64,000 nt of DNA from Rhizoctonia solani (lineage: Eukaryota > Basidiomycota > Agaricomycetes > Cantharellales > Ceratobasidiaceae), in the NCBI RefSeq assembly GCF_016906535.1, contig NC_057378.1, positions 930,001-994,000 of the forward strand, given 5' to 3'. The notes under the pieces were generated by a model, which was given only the letters and a program-made list of their open reading frames with translations, made no database searches and was not told the origin of the DNA. Below, piece after piece: positions 1 to 12,337 of this stretch (position 1 is its first letter; every line of letters begins with the position of its first letter). Made by a program: the position numbers and the translations under genes.

Positions 1-3000
1 ATGCCTACTGGCGTTGCTTGCTCACCTTAATGTACCTCTGAACAAGCTTCTCATCCCGTCTACGCTGCCAAACTTGTATGTTTCCGCGTATCCAAGGCTA
101 TCGCGGTTTGCCAAGCCCTCGAGGGCGAAACCTTTGGACAAGGGTACTTCTGGAAAGTATGATTCGAGCAGTTCATTGCCTGGAATATCAATCTGTTTCC
201 CCGCTAGTTTGAAGCGAGCTGGATTTAGTGCAGCAGAAAGTAGGCCTTTAGGACTCCAGGAGAATTTCATCCCTAATGGAACGTTGCTATTTTCCGGAGC
301 GGGAAGCCCTCCGCACCACGAGACAAACGACACGATCCTTTTGCCTTGACGCTCGAAACGATCTCGCATTTCCATTGCTCCGCAATGATCAATCCCCGGG
401 TCTAGTCCAATCTCGTTCAGTAACAGGACATCCGCTTCGATTGCTCTAGTAGATTCCAAGGCATCGAGGTAGTACGCATTTCATAACAGAGTTTTGTTAG
501 AGGCGAGAATCTCAGAACGCCAGAGAACATACCGTTCGTGAAGTGCCTTCATGCTGGGAGAGATATACGATGCCGTAACAAGATGTTTCTTATACTTGAT
601 ACAGCCCTCGGCTACTTGAGTGTGTAATGCTGCTGGAAGCAAGCTGTTACCGCAGGATGCATGAGTGAATTTTGCAGTTGCAGAGTCATAGATAAGAGCA
701 CTTACCTAACAATAACGTCTGCCCCGTTAATCAACTCGACCATTCGCTCCTGGTCCGAAACATCGAGTTTAACGGCCTCAGCACGATCGTGCGATTGAAT
801 GAGAGCCTTTGCTTCTGGCAAATTATTGCTCGCTGGAAAGAATTGAATTAGTATATAATAAACGAGTTGATCCTGGACATCAAAGGTCTATCTAGGATAC
901 AACCAAAGTACTCACCAACAACCAGTCTGATATCTTCCCTACCAAGGAAGACATCAACCGCCGGTTTAGCGACCATCCCGGACCCAAGAAGTAAAACTCG
1001 CTTCTTCGGTTTGATCGATTCCGAAAACTTGGCCTCCGGGCTTGAAACTACACTGGAAGTTTCCATGTCCCTAGAAGGTAGAGCTATGCCAGCCGAAGTA
1101 GAAGCACTGCCACAAATACTGCCTTGAGTCCAATGAGCGTTAACTCTATCCATGAGCCAACTATGCTGAGGGCGCAATGTCCCATTTTCAGCTATTGTAG
1201 CGCGGTCTAGTGTCGCTAGTACTTCATCCTTGGCGTTGCCCGCATCCGATACTAGGGCTCCTCCTCTCTCGTGAGCTCGCACGAGCCCTTTAAGATATGG
1301 CTTTAGCGCTTTTGAGAAATGCTTGCTGGCGTCCCGAGGTAATTCAGCCGGCAATATTTCGACAGTCATCAAGTGCGGGCCAAGAGGATGTTGATAAATA
1401 GGAGCACATATGGTCGTCGGATGGGTTACGAATTCAAGTCCTCCCTAATTGTCTGATGTTTATCGATTTTCTCGAATTCAGGCGGCGAGAGTACCCACCT
1501 CGAAATCGCAACTAACATCCGCGATTGCCGCAAACCTACCGACTCCGACCCCTTTTGCTAGCGCAATCACACGGGGCAAATCAGTGTTCGATATGAGGCG
1601 CGGATAGCCTGGTTTCCATCCTGCTCCATTGATGAGCAAGGATGTATACGGTGCGACCTAATGCAATATAACATTGGCAAGATGGTAAAGCGGTAGGTTT
1701 CGTGGAACTGCCAACCTCATCAGCGAAGATACTCTTCCATTTTGATGGATCCGTGTGATATGCTTCACGATCATACGGTTCATTGTTGATGCCCCGAATA
1801 TATTCAGAGGGAGGAAGGTGCACTGCGTAGACCTGATTTCCATTTCAGTTGAGTAGCAAGGTTCGAAGTTGTCATGTCCAGATTGGAGATCAGGTGCCAC
1901 GATAGAGGATTTTATGATACCGATTGGCGATTCGGATGAAAAGTTTGCCGATTGGAAGTTTGATTCCGATTAAACCAAACCCGGTAAACCACAGGTGCCG
2001 AAAGCAGATAATTTTGCCGTGAGATCAGAGGCACAGACATCGTCAGTAGAGAGTGAGCAAAGGGGCTCATAATTAAATACCTTGCGTAAATCCGTTTCTG
2101 GATTAAGTTCAAAATATATTAGCAGTGACCGCAGATACGCAAAATGAGTACGAGCACTCACCAGGGTTCGCTACTAGTTTTGGGAGATCTTTGGGCTTGA
2201 CATATACTACTGGAAGCTCCTTGAGCATGTCCAAGGCCCCCCGAGCCACGTTTCCGTTCCTGTATGGGGAAGATAAGCACATCAGGTCGGGAGCTCTCGA
2301 AGTATTGCCAATAAGTCAGCGACATCACCCAAGCTTGATATACAGCTCGAGATAAGACGTGATGTAAAAGATACGCTATCACGTCAAGGGAGAATACGAA
2401 CGAAGAACGCACCCGGTTACGGCAATAACGAATGGTCCTAAGGCTGGTGAGGTGCCAGCATTGGAGATATGCTTGCCCACTCTACGGAGGGAAGCTCGCA
2501 TATCATCTAAAGACGGATGCGCGTACGGCCGAGGGAGGTACTGTCTAAGACTTTGGTATTGTATTCGATGGCGAAAACTTGGTAGACTTACGATGAAAGG
2601 AGACGCAACTCCTAATTGTAATTCTGCATGTGCGCTTGTGATTAAGCCTTCTGCTAAGCCGGCTGCGCCAGCATACCACCCAAAAGCAACGACACGCTTG
2701 CCAGATTCATCCGTCAATAGTTCATAATCCACCAACCGCGCCTTTCCATCTGTATCTCCTGGACGTGATACAAACTGCGATAGGAGCCCAGTGTTATACT
2801 CTTGTCCCTTGGCAGTGTGGCTGAACATGAGCTGCGTCCGCGGCGTGTTGTGTGGTGTGAGTGTAGATATGCACTCGTCGAGTGGAACCTCTTTAATGCC
2901 AAGTATGATATCTGCAGGCTCAAGAGCGCGCCTGCCAGCAGGAACGAGTTTGGCTCCCGCCTGCGCAACATCGACCTTAGTTTTCGCCGAGACTGAGCGT

Positions 3001-3199
3001 TCCGACATACCTTGGCATAATCCTGATTTCTCCATACTCTCCTTTCGCATTCTTCTACTAAAACTTGTGCTCCAGATTCCACTAAATCTTCAACCCCATC
3101 GGGAGTAAGTGGTGTGCGACGCTCCCAGATCCTTCCAGGGTCTTCGCGTCGTAGACCAACCGTTACTTTGGCTGCCCGTCGCAATACTGTAGCACGCAT
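1..3199 (-). CDS. Bifunctional lysine-ketoglutarate reductase / saccharopine dehydrogenase (AASS type), partial
   Basis: The first domain condenses lysine with 2-oxoglutarate to saccharopine. The second oxidises saccharopine to aminoadipate semialdehyde and glutamate. The start at 3199 is followed by the LKR signature [17 protein letters not shown]. After a ~50 nt intron come [20 protein letters not shown], then GLAEGL, then [18 protein letters not shown] (about 2160-2280), then [14 protein letters not shown] and [16 protein letters not shown] (about 1385-1650). These match the linker and Rossmann parts of animal/plant LKR. The saccharopine dehydrogenase half starts near 1000 with [15 protein letters not shown] and continues with [12 protein letters not shown] and [13 protein letters not shown] (about 290-440). 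All exons lie on one strand with consistent phases. The gene runs off the left edge after a GTLR|gtgagc donor near position 30, so the last ~200 residues are missing. Fungi usually carry separate Lys1 and Lys9 proteins. I infer a lysine-catabolic role. Confidence 0.88.
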
Positions 3200-4092
3200 G
3201 ATTAGTTGACGAATTTAATGTGGGGATTGTAGAGATGGAGAACTTATTGCCGTTGGCTGTGATTATATATGGAAAACGGTATTCGGACCATGCGTCACGA
3301 TGGTCAAACACGTGAATTTGATCGAGGTATATTAGTACGCCACCGCCGGCTCATATGGGCGCTTCTGGAAAATCGCCCTGGTTTGTCACTGCCACACTTC
3401 TGGATTCGCGCTCCAATATTCAAGTGCCAAGTACATCCATAGTCTCTAAAGTCTGATCCATTTTTGGTCATTTATTCGATTTTGACCCTTATCCCACCAA
3501 TTCTAATAGCCGGTTGGTACCGACAATTCCAAGTTGTTCCATCAATCAATTGCACGGAGCCTAATACCACGTGCGCACGGGGATGTCACATGATTGTATT
3601 CTCCCCATGTGCATGGGATAGATTGTCCGAGAGAACGAAGCTTGATTTCATTACATCATGAATGCCAAGCAGCCCAGGCTTTCATGGGGCAAATGTTACG
3701 TGAGTATGGGGTATCATATCCATACAATTGTGTGTAACTCCTTAGTGGAAGCACTGTGAGAGCACGCCTATTTTGGACACCTTGGATATGTTGTGTTGAA
3801 TGCTGATATTGAAGTCTAAAAAATCTCGCCGCCCTAACTCGCAAAATCCTCACGCGTTGGGCAATCTGGGCTGAGCATGGATCAAGCCCATTCGCACGAT
3901 CGACAGACGCGTCCCTGTTGAGCTGGGAGGGACAGAGATCTTGATTTCGTACGCCATCATTTATATCGTTATCGACAATGCATTTATAGTGTATTACTGG
4001 AAATAATTGGGCGGCTTATTTTTCATCTTCATCTATGTGCTTGCAATAGAGTCCAAGGGAAGCAAAGTTGTTTATATCTCCGTTGAGTGTAA
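3200..4092. other. Intergenic region, no gene seen
   Basis: This is the upstream region of the LKR/SDH gene. I see no conserved protein motif and no tRNA. The short open frames lack splice-compatible partners. Confidence 0.5.
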
Positions 4093-4945
4093 TCAGTACC
4101 CCACGCTCTTTCTCGTTTTCATATCTTGAAGCACGCCAATCGTGTCCTTCTTTGTTACGTACAACCAAGTGGGACAAACCATGACGAGAGTAATTGTCCT
4201 TATATTGAATTCAGTACTACAGCTATACCCCAGAGGTTTGCTGGTCATGACTGACCTGGTTGTCAGCAACGAGCTTCGCTTTGTCAATTTTGTCTAATGA
4301 GATATCCGCCTAAACAATAGCACTCACTCCAGGGTCTATGGGCTCAACAAGATGAGACCCATTGGACCCGTAAATCCGTAGAGTGTAAGGTTAGATGTAG
4401 TCTCAGTTTTGTGATATCAATCGGGCGGATAACTTACAGTAGATAAACCCCCTCCGAGTAACTTGAACCATGGGAATCCATTTAGCTGTTCAAAGAGACG
4501 AATGAGTTCTATCCCACCGGATCTACAAAGTAGTTTTTACGTACCTCCACCCTTCTGAGCCTTGCTCACAATCTGGCACCCAACAAACTCGGGGCTCAGC
4601 GGGACTTTAAGTTACGCCCCTTGCATGAGATTTCTTGGTGCATATACCAAGAGTTTGATTCAATTGCATGGAGCAAAGCAACAGACAAGAATGGAATAAG
4701 TGGATTACTAAAAGAATTTGGATTTACTGGATAAATACTCCAAGGGATTTCGGAAGCCTGTCAGGCTAAATGTATGGCGGTCATTACCCATAGGAAAGGC
4801 CAGTGGTTTCAGCAAGTAACCAGCGTCGCTTACGCATAGTGCAAATTGAGGGTATCGGAAACCAATTTTATGCAGGATAGGCTCGAGATCGATGATGAAT
4901 CATTCCAATGTAAAGGGTCAAGCTCTAACATACATATTCTGAGGT
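4093..4945 (-). pseudogene. Fragmentary gene or relic of unknown family
   Basis: Several short blocks read as protein with matching splice sites on the minus strand. One block reads IIDLEPILHKIGFRYPQFA (about 4850-4905), ended by a gtaagc donor. A second begins PLSPEFVGCQIVSKAQKGG, joins across a ~36 nt intron to ELIRLFEQLNGFPWFKLLGG (about 4445-4600), and then to RIYGSNGSHLVEPIDPG and ADISLDKIDKAKLVADNQ (about 4265-4385). A possible last exon ends in a stop at 4093-4095. I could not link the first block to the second in frame and found no convincing start, so this is either a decayed gene or a model I cannot complete. I do not recognise the family. The Gly-rich FKLLGGGLST stretch suggests a folded domain rather than chance. 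Confidence 0.4.
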
Positions 4946-6074
4946 GTGAGTACATAGATGTTACGGTATTGTCATGGGCGACTCGTAGCTAGTACTAAAG
5001 ACTAAATATGACCTGAAATAACCCGAGGTAGCCGTTAATCGATAGACCAAGAATACAAGAGACCTACAAAGGGAAGCCCGATCACTTCACTACTTGAAGA
5101 GAGAACGTAATAATATGCTTTTGTTTGGATATTTATAAGGTTTTCCGCGCCTTATACTGAGATTTTAGCAGCCCAATAACTTCTCTCGCGACTGACACAT
5201 GTTGCAGAGATAAGATCTGAGCCTTGACCTTGTCTCCGTGTGTAGGTGCATTTACTCTCATATGATCACGTGATTACACTGGCTGGAGCATTCTACAGCT
5301 CCACTTCCAACATATCCCGAGATACTACAACATGAGGCAAAGAGAAATCGGAGCTAGTTTGTATGCCTCATATATTTGTTTCCTTAGATGTTGTCAATTT
5401 GAAAAGATCCGGTCGATTGCTGGCCACAGAAAGCAACAAATAGATCCCGCCGTCACGTGCTCAAGAGCTTCTCTACTTGGCAATTATCATTCCAGTTCAA
5501 ACCTCCAGAACCTTCCAACTCTTGACTCTTGACGGACGTCGTTCCGCCGAGCATGCATTAGTCGCTTGACTGGGTCGTCGTTATAGAACAAAACGTGGAC
5601 TAATGATCATGTTTTCGTTATGACTTATGACACTGGTTTATCCTCTACGGTGGTTATGTTTACCTGTTCTTAAGTTCAAATTTATTGTGAACAGGATAAT
5701 ATAATCAGACGGCGAACATGCCCGTTATCAGGTTCTTTTTTGGGTAAGCGCTTGCACCAGAGCCATGACAACCAACTTCGGTGATGCCGAAATCCCCGAG
5801 TTGGGCTGGCGAATTTCGTCGAATCATGACTGCATGTAGTATCAATTGTGGGCTATCGTATGCATAGTATAGAATGTGGGCCTCTGACGTACAAATAGGA
5901 CAGAGGATATGTAAAATAGTTCACAAAGGGTGGGCGCTTGATGTGGCGATGGAGTGTGCGATTTTGAACTGGGCTGTGTCAGGGTGGTTCCTGGATCTAA
6001 ACAGATGATGCTTGGCCCTCGTCCCCAATAAATACTTCAGACCGCCTTGCTTCCAGATCACTGCTTTCAACCAG
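4946..6074. other. Intergenic region, no gene seen
   Basis: AT-rich sequence with scattered stops in all frames. The last ~200 bases are probably the 5' leader of the LtrA-like gene. An alternative upstream ATG at 5765 opens only a 24-codon frame. Confidence 0.5.
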
Positions 6075-9000
6075 ATGTCTGTTCCTCTGTTGCGGGCGCG
6101 AAGACAATCCTCTCGGCCTGCCTCCTTCGCCGCTATAAGCAAGGAGGTTGACCCAGAAAAGTAAGGTGACCGACTCTGGTCCGTATCGGTTAACTGACTG
6201 ATCATTCCGTGTGCTTTTTAGCGAGGACCTGATTCTTCATAGAAGAGAACGGCTAATCCCGTGGAGCAAGTCTCCTTTCTTTGACAAACTCACGGTCGAG
6301 TGCGTGTAGTCTGTATTGTTTTAGACCTCTATTAATCACGCCTAAAGATATCGGAAATTGCGGGAGGAACGGCGGCAGTCGAGCTATCATGGGGATGCAA
6401 GCACACCTGTTCCAGGGCGCCATGCCGAAACATACGCGGGGATGTTGACAGCGGATGAAATCAAAGATGTCGATAAAAGTAATGACGAAGAGCGCGGAGA
6501 ACGCCCTCCAGCGTGGCTGGATCTCGTGAGTCTATTAACCTAAACTAGCATCTCAGTCGGTGACGCATGAATCAACCAAAAGTTTTATGATCTAGCTTGG
6601 GCTAGTACGTTTGCGAATCTGACCCAGAATAACATGATCTCTGGAGGTGAAGAGTCGATATCATACGCTGTATTCTTTTCTATGGTGTGGTGGATGTGGA
6701 TTTCTCAAGTTTCATATGATATTCGAGTAGGTGCTGACAAATGGCTGTTTTAAGCAATCACTTATCATCCCGCTTTGTAGTTTTATTCAAACGATTGGTT
6801 CCATCGCATCTTCGTGTTCTTACAGCTTTGTACGTTTGGGGCCCTCGCGGCCTTCACGTCAAGTTGGTCTTTTCCCTTACTGGCCTCGGACATAACCTAA
6901 ATTTAAATTCTACTAGAATTCGATGTCACAGCATTCGTTGGGTCGGATGACAAGGACCCAGTCCAAAAGGCACTCGATGACTTCAATCGTGTATCTCCGA
7001 ATCAGCAATTGGCCAACGATCTTGCGGAACAACGAATACCCGAGGTTTCTTTCTTTGGTATAGCATTGGTCATAGGTATAAGCCGAGTTTTGCTGTGTAT
7101 CCAATATATCCGAGGTGAGATTTGGAGTCTGTCATTCCTTGGCATGCCACCAACGTTTTTGTAGTCTGGCTTTATGCACACGATAAACGAGATCCTGCCG
7201 TAGTTGTCAAACCGCTTGCTATGTTTATCAGCGCCGGTTTATGGTGCGGTTCCTTCGCCATGCTATTCACAGCACGATACACCAACAATGCTGCTCATAT
7301 ATCAAAATTTATAATGTGGGGCGTTGCGACCGCTATTGAAGTTGCCGGCCATTATTTTGCTCCCCCTGCAGGACACTTGCGAAGCATGGGGAGCTTAACG
7401 GCACGACTGGCCACACTCGTCACTATCATTTTGGGTGAAGGTAAATATCTCTTGTGTACCCATAACCAATTACTAATATGACTCGACGAAGGACTGAACG
7501 GAATTACCGGCACACTGAAATTTGCCGCCACATCGCTGGGGTTCAATTTCCGTTGCGTTGCTCTGGTCTTATGTACAGCAGTTGTGGTTTACCGTGAGTA
7601 TTTGCCCCAGGGCTCAATGACGAGAACCAGTGTTTATCTTTGTTTCTAGTTACCTTTTACCTTTACTTCGAAGGCACGCGACCCAGAATTAGCAAGAACC
7701 GTCGATCCTTATGGATTTGCCTCCATCTACCCTATATGCTCTGCGTTATCTTGCTTATGGAAGGCTTAAAAAACCTATTGCTTTATACGGTAAGTGAGAC
7801 CAATAACAAGAGTCCAACCGCTCAATATCCTTCAGATCCTCTACACCTCATTGGAATTCACAATCACAAAATTCACGACTTTCTTGAACGATGCCAACCA
7901 AGGAGATCCGAGTCAAATGATAGATACTCTAAACAAGACCATGACTCCTTTTTTGGCCAAGATTGGATTTTCCTGGGACGACGGTTGGAAACATGTTATG
8001 GAAACAGCCGGCTCTGGCACCCAAGACGAATTCGAAAACCTTTTTGTGGGTGAGATGTATAGGTTATTAATGAATATAACCGTGCGGGTTTTCAAGGTGA
8101 ATTATTTGATGTCTGTGGCCCTTGATTGGACACTAAGCTATTATTTGCAGGAATTCGAAAGTGATGACCAATCGCCAGCAACCGAGCTGGCTATCCTTCA
8201 ATACGTATGTTTTATTCAGAATTATTGGTAACCAGCAAGCCTTACTAATGCAATTTAACCCAGCTCCGTAACGACTCTGTTATTCATAGGGATGTTTTGG
8301 ATGTTAACCTGCCTGAATTCGGTAAAGTGAGTTGACGTTTTCTACTCAGGGCCTGTTTTTCAACCTATTACTCTTAGGTGTTAACCACTATGGCCGAGCC
8401 ACATGTCCAAGGTGCCCGGTGGATCAACGCGCTTGCTGTAAGTGCTAGCCCTTTGACGAATTTCTGCTGCGATTTGAGCCATCATTTAGGGTGGCGCACT
8501 TATCTGTCTTGCACTTATTAATATTACCCAATCTTGGCCCAAAGGTTTGAGGGTGCCATATCACAATGCGCAGGCTATTTGTTGACTATGGATACTTAGA
8601 CCGTTACGCGTGGGGTTCCGCCATTTCGCGTTTTTTGAACGGGACGATCTTGCTAACGCTGCTATTTATGAATGTTGGTACGTATGGTTTATCCAGTTAT
8701 TCAGGCGAAGCATGCTGACATAAAGTAATACGACAGATAGTGGTGATTATAGCATGGCATCCAGTGATGGCGCGATATGGGCATGGTTAGTTGCGGTCAT
8801 TTGACCAAATCATAAGCTGAGAGTACTTATTCACATTGAATAGGTTGGATTCATTCTGGGCGCTGCCGACTCTGGCGTTCTCGCTCCTGGCGCAAGCCAT
8901 CGTGGATCACGTATGCCCACTTCTATTCACCCTTGAAATTAGTTTCCTGACCGATTTTATAGATGTTGTTGGTCCTTGCTGTCCGTTCTGCTGACCGAGC

Positions 9001-9334
9001 ACTCCAGCGAACGTATGAACCGAGTATGCTTGATCCACTTCGAGACAGTAAGGACCATGCCTACGATCCGCCGCAACCCAGTGGAGCATCAATCGCCACA
9101 ACCTATCCCCCTACTCCTGGAACTGGGGGATACAAGAATACTCAGAGTAATTGGCAGCCACCATACGTTCCTCATACACAGCAGCATCCGGTGTATGCTT
9201 CACCCTCAGAGATGGGTCATCAGAGCAGCCATGGTTTTGTTGCGCCACCGCCCCCGCCAACGCTACCGTTCCAAGCTACTGGTGGGACAGGTATTCCTCC
9301 TGGCGGAATTGTAACTCCGTCCCGCCCGCGTTGA
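6075..9334 (+). CDS. LtrA-like (low temperature requirement A) multi-pass membrane protein
   Basis: Exon 1 (6075-6160) starts MSVPLLRARRQ. Exons 6222-6299 and 6348-6525 add a basic cytosolic N-terminus. The fourth exon, from 6583, opens with FYDLAWASTFANLT, the hallmark LtrA motif, followed by the first membrane span (MVWWMWISQ). Many short introns interrupt a series of hydrophobic helices up to about 8960. The last exon ends in a Pro/Gly/Gln-rich tail with a PPPPPTLPF stretch and stops at 9332-9334. The LtrA family is named from a Listeria low-temperature phenotype, and its biochemical role in fungi is not established. The extracellular loop near 7860-8090 (TSLEFTITKFTTFLNDANQG) is larger than in bacterial members. 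The start was chosen because its donor (gtaagg, 6161) joins in phase to exon 2. All junctions I checked keep frame. Confidence 0.75.
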
Positions 9335-10599
9335 GAAAAATCGCGGCGTCTAAGCAGTGCTAGATATTATTGGGTTTGGTTGACTGAAAATTTGGACAGT
9401 CCTGATTGTTTTCTTGCATGTTGAATCTACAGATTTTTTGTTTATGCTAGTTGTGACAAAAGCTTTCTCTATCTCCCAATTATATTTCTCGGTAGGAAGG
9501 GTGTATGTAGGTGATACGTAGAACGACATCGGTCCGGTCATTGGGGCGCTGCATGCCGGTGGGAAATAGATTAAAATAAAATAAAAAGACACATCTGCTC
9601 GTACCACGGTGGCTATAATTTAACTATAGCTTGAGGCCTTATTTCTCTCAATTAACTTTGGATGATACACGAGAGTCTCGTCAATACACGCATATACAGA
9701 TCGCAGCTAATGTTTAAATGCACTAGAAGCGGCGAAGAGAAGAATCCGTAAATCAGTTGAGAGCCTAATTAAACACATGGGGCGATACAACTGAACGAGT
9801 TCAACATTACACGAGGGGTTAAAGCCATGTATTAAAGGTCAGTCTCGTGTGACAAGTGATAGAAGCAAGAGCATTGTCGTAGCGGGTAATGTTCCTCTAA
9901 CAATCGTGAAGCTAGTTTGAACGTTGGTTGTAAGCTCTTTGCATACAGTCACTTTTCCAAACCTTCTCAGTAGCCATCACATAGAGTAATGTACATGTGG
10001 AGCACTCCCTGGTTTGTTATATCTCGAAATCGCTCAATCTCTTTATTAGATCACGCATCGACGAGATAGCTGTATTCCGAATACTTCAGCCGGTATGAAA
10101 ACGGATTAAACGCGTATTCGTAATAGACCCATCACAGTTTGTCCATGGCTCCCAACCAGTACAGGAAGGCACTACACCCCAGTGATCTACGGAGCTCTTT
10201 TACTCGTGTAAAACTGATTATCCGAGGGTTTCTGTACGAGTTACCAATCACTTGCGTCACAACGCAACTTATAGCATCCACATTCACATGATACATAATC
10301 CGAGCGAACAAAACCTAGATGAGTGTTCTTCTCAACTGGTTGTTGTATAATAGTCTTTGTTTTGGCTTGCGGATCTCTAGAAACAATCCTGGTGGTTACA
10401 TCGATTGAGAATTTCCAGTTACTTATACCTGTACAGCCAATTGGTGATCTGCAAGCATTGCTTCAGGTCAATTGAGTATCAGCATTCATTCAATAATCCA
10501 TTCGATTATAATATCATCAAATATATGACAATAATAGCTGACCGATTCAATGAAAAAAGGTCCAAGCCGTGAACTAATTAGTGCGCTTACCTATACCTC
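9335..10599. other. Convergent intergenic region, no gene seen
   Basis: This lies between the 3' ends of the LtrA-like gene and the PDAP1-like gene. It should hold both 3' UTRs. I see no RNA gene or repeat. Confidence 0.5.
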
Positions 10600-11438
10600 T
10601 CATCGCCGAGATTGTCTTTCTGCCGCCTTCTTCTCGGCATCAGCAGCTCTCTCTACAAAGAGAATAAGAAACTACCTCGATAATGAGCTGAATACATACC
10701 TTCAGCCTCTTGCTTCCGCTTCGCGGCCGCAGCCTCCCTCTCGGCACGAATTTTTGCGAGACGGGCCAAGTCACCCTTGGCTTTGTCGGTCTTTCCTTGT
10801 ACATGAAGCTGTGCAAGATCGTTAATAACTATCGTGGCTTGCGTTGACAGCCACTAACCTTCCAGTATCGATCTTCAGCCTCTTTCTTCTCCTTGGCTTC
10901 ACTAAGAGAGTGTGCTTGAATTAATAAATCAAATAATTGTAATTCAGCTTACCGTTCACGGCGGCTAAGCTCGCGGGGAGCTCCCATATCCGAAATCGAG
11001 ATGTTTTTCGTTGGAACATGATTGGGGTTGATCAAGTCCGAGTCGTCTTCGCTGTCTTCTCCGCTACCCTCCTTGATCGTGCCAATTGATTTCCCCTTTT
11101 GCTTGGAACCCTGCTGTTTCTTGAGAGCCTTGCGTTCAGCACGAGTCATTTCGGGTTGTGCGGGTTGGCTGGGTCCTGCGTCATCCTCCTCTTCTTCCTC
11201 CTCTTCTTCCTCTTCCTCTTCCTCCTCGGATTCATCTCCCTCTTCCTCTTCGCCCTCTTCCTCTTGTTTTTTGCGGCGATTTGCGCTGTGAACCATGAGT
11301 AGATTGCAGTCTTACGGTAGAGTCAACTCACCGACGATCAGTGCCACTGGCAACGCCATCGCTATCGAGTACCATGTCTCGAGAGAAAGAGCGGCCTCCT
11401 CCACGTTTTTGCTTGAATTTACCAGTGCCACGGACCAT
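10600..11438 (-). CDS. PDAP1/HASPP28-like casein-kinase substrate phosphoprotein
   Basis: The start at 11438 gives MVRGTGKFKQKRGGGRSFS, the basic N-terminus typical of 28 kDa heat- and acid-stable phosphoproteins. The first exon ends at 11332. The second exon carries NRRKKQEEEG, a nearly pure run of Glu (about 11180-11270), and then the family signature around LINPNHVPTKN and GAPRELSRRER (about 10950-11035). Downstream exons encode EAKEKKEAEDRYWK, VQGKTDKAKGDLARLAKIR and a Lys/Glu-rich coiled coil ending ERQSRR, with stop TGA at 10600-10602. Animal homologues are PDGF-associated, eIF4E-linked phosphoproteins, and the fungal role is unclear. The acidic tract is longer than I expect for the family and is close to a simple GAG/GAA repeat. 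Confidence 0.85.
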
Positions 11439-11647
11439 GGTGTCAGGCTATGTGGTGGTTCAACGAGAAATTGAAGTGACTCCAAAGTGATCGGCCAATC
11501 AGGAGTGATTATTTGATGTACAATTGATCGACCAGGGTCCAGTTGTAAATTCGTCCCACGCCTCCTCATCACTACGGATTTTCAGCCTTCCAACTCGTTT
11601 TCAGCCATCCTCAATGCTGTTACAGTAAATTAATTGCGCAAAAAGAA

Positions 11648-11754
11648 TGCCCTCACACCGGATTGAACGATGGACCTCATCATGATTACGTAAGCAATTG
11701 ATTAAGTAATTACTTGAATACGAGTGATGCGCTCTACCACTGAGCTATAAGGGC
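11648..11754 (-). tRNA. tRNA-Thr (CGT anticodon) with an intron
   Basis: Read on the minus strand, the acceptor GCCCTTA (11748-11754) pairs with TGAGGGC (11649-11655). The D arm reads GCTC AGTGGTA GAGC. The anticodon stem CATCA pairs with TGATG, enclosing loop bases C-T-C-G-T-A plus A with anticodon CGT. A ~35 nt intron follows position 37, the canonical eukaryotic site. The T arm loop is TTCAATC. The discriminator is A (11648). Confidence 0.88.
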
Positions 11755-12337
11755 TTGTAAAGCTTTTACCAATGTACGTCATATTTTTGTTAATGAACCT
11801 GGTATACTAACTGACTAAGTTTATCACTGCTCCAATATCCCTTTGCCACTATTGAATTATGTACTTCGTTGAATAGTTTCTATTATATGCTCCAGCCATG
11901 TCTTGAGGTATGACCGACTGGCCTCCTGTTCTACGGACCTCCTCTCTGCATGTTTCAAGGAGCACAAAAGTATGCAAAGCTAAAGCACCACGGAAAAGGT
12001 GTTAGGCTTATAGTTACACTTCTGTGACTACATACACGATCCAGCACTGCGGTCTCTGGAACTTGGCAATACTATAACCAAGACGTATATAAACAGATGG
12101 TTTCCACTACCCAACCGATACATACCCACTCTTATTGACAGTTTATATCGTCCTGAAGGCATCTTGGTGAATTGAGAGTCAGTTCGAGCAAGAACCCACG
12201 GCTCGTAGAGACGTAAAATCTGATATTGAAGCTCTGTCAGTTCATGAGAACTTGCTCCCAAGATAGCACACCAGTCGTAACCACGTTGTATTATATTCAA
12301 TATTTCTATCTTGAAATTTTTACATGCTCCGATCTAT
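11755..12337. other. Intergenic region, no gene seen
   Basis: This lies between the tRNA-Thr and the 3' end of the spermidine synthase chimera. It probably includes the 3' UTR of the chimera. No coding pattern was found. Confidence 0.5.

Noticed and set aside
11022..11291. Plus-strand open frame with a long poly-Ser run
   Set aside because: It is the complement of the Glu-rich tract of the PDAP1-like gene, a mirror artefact of GAG/GAA repeats.
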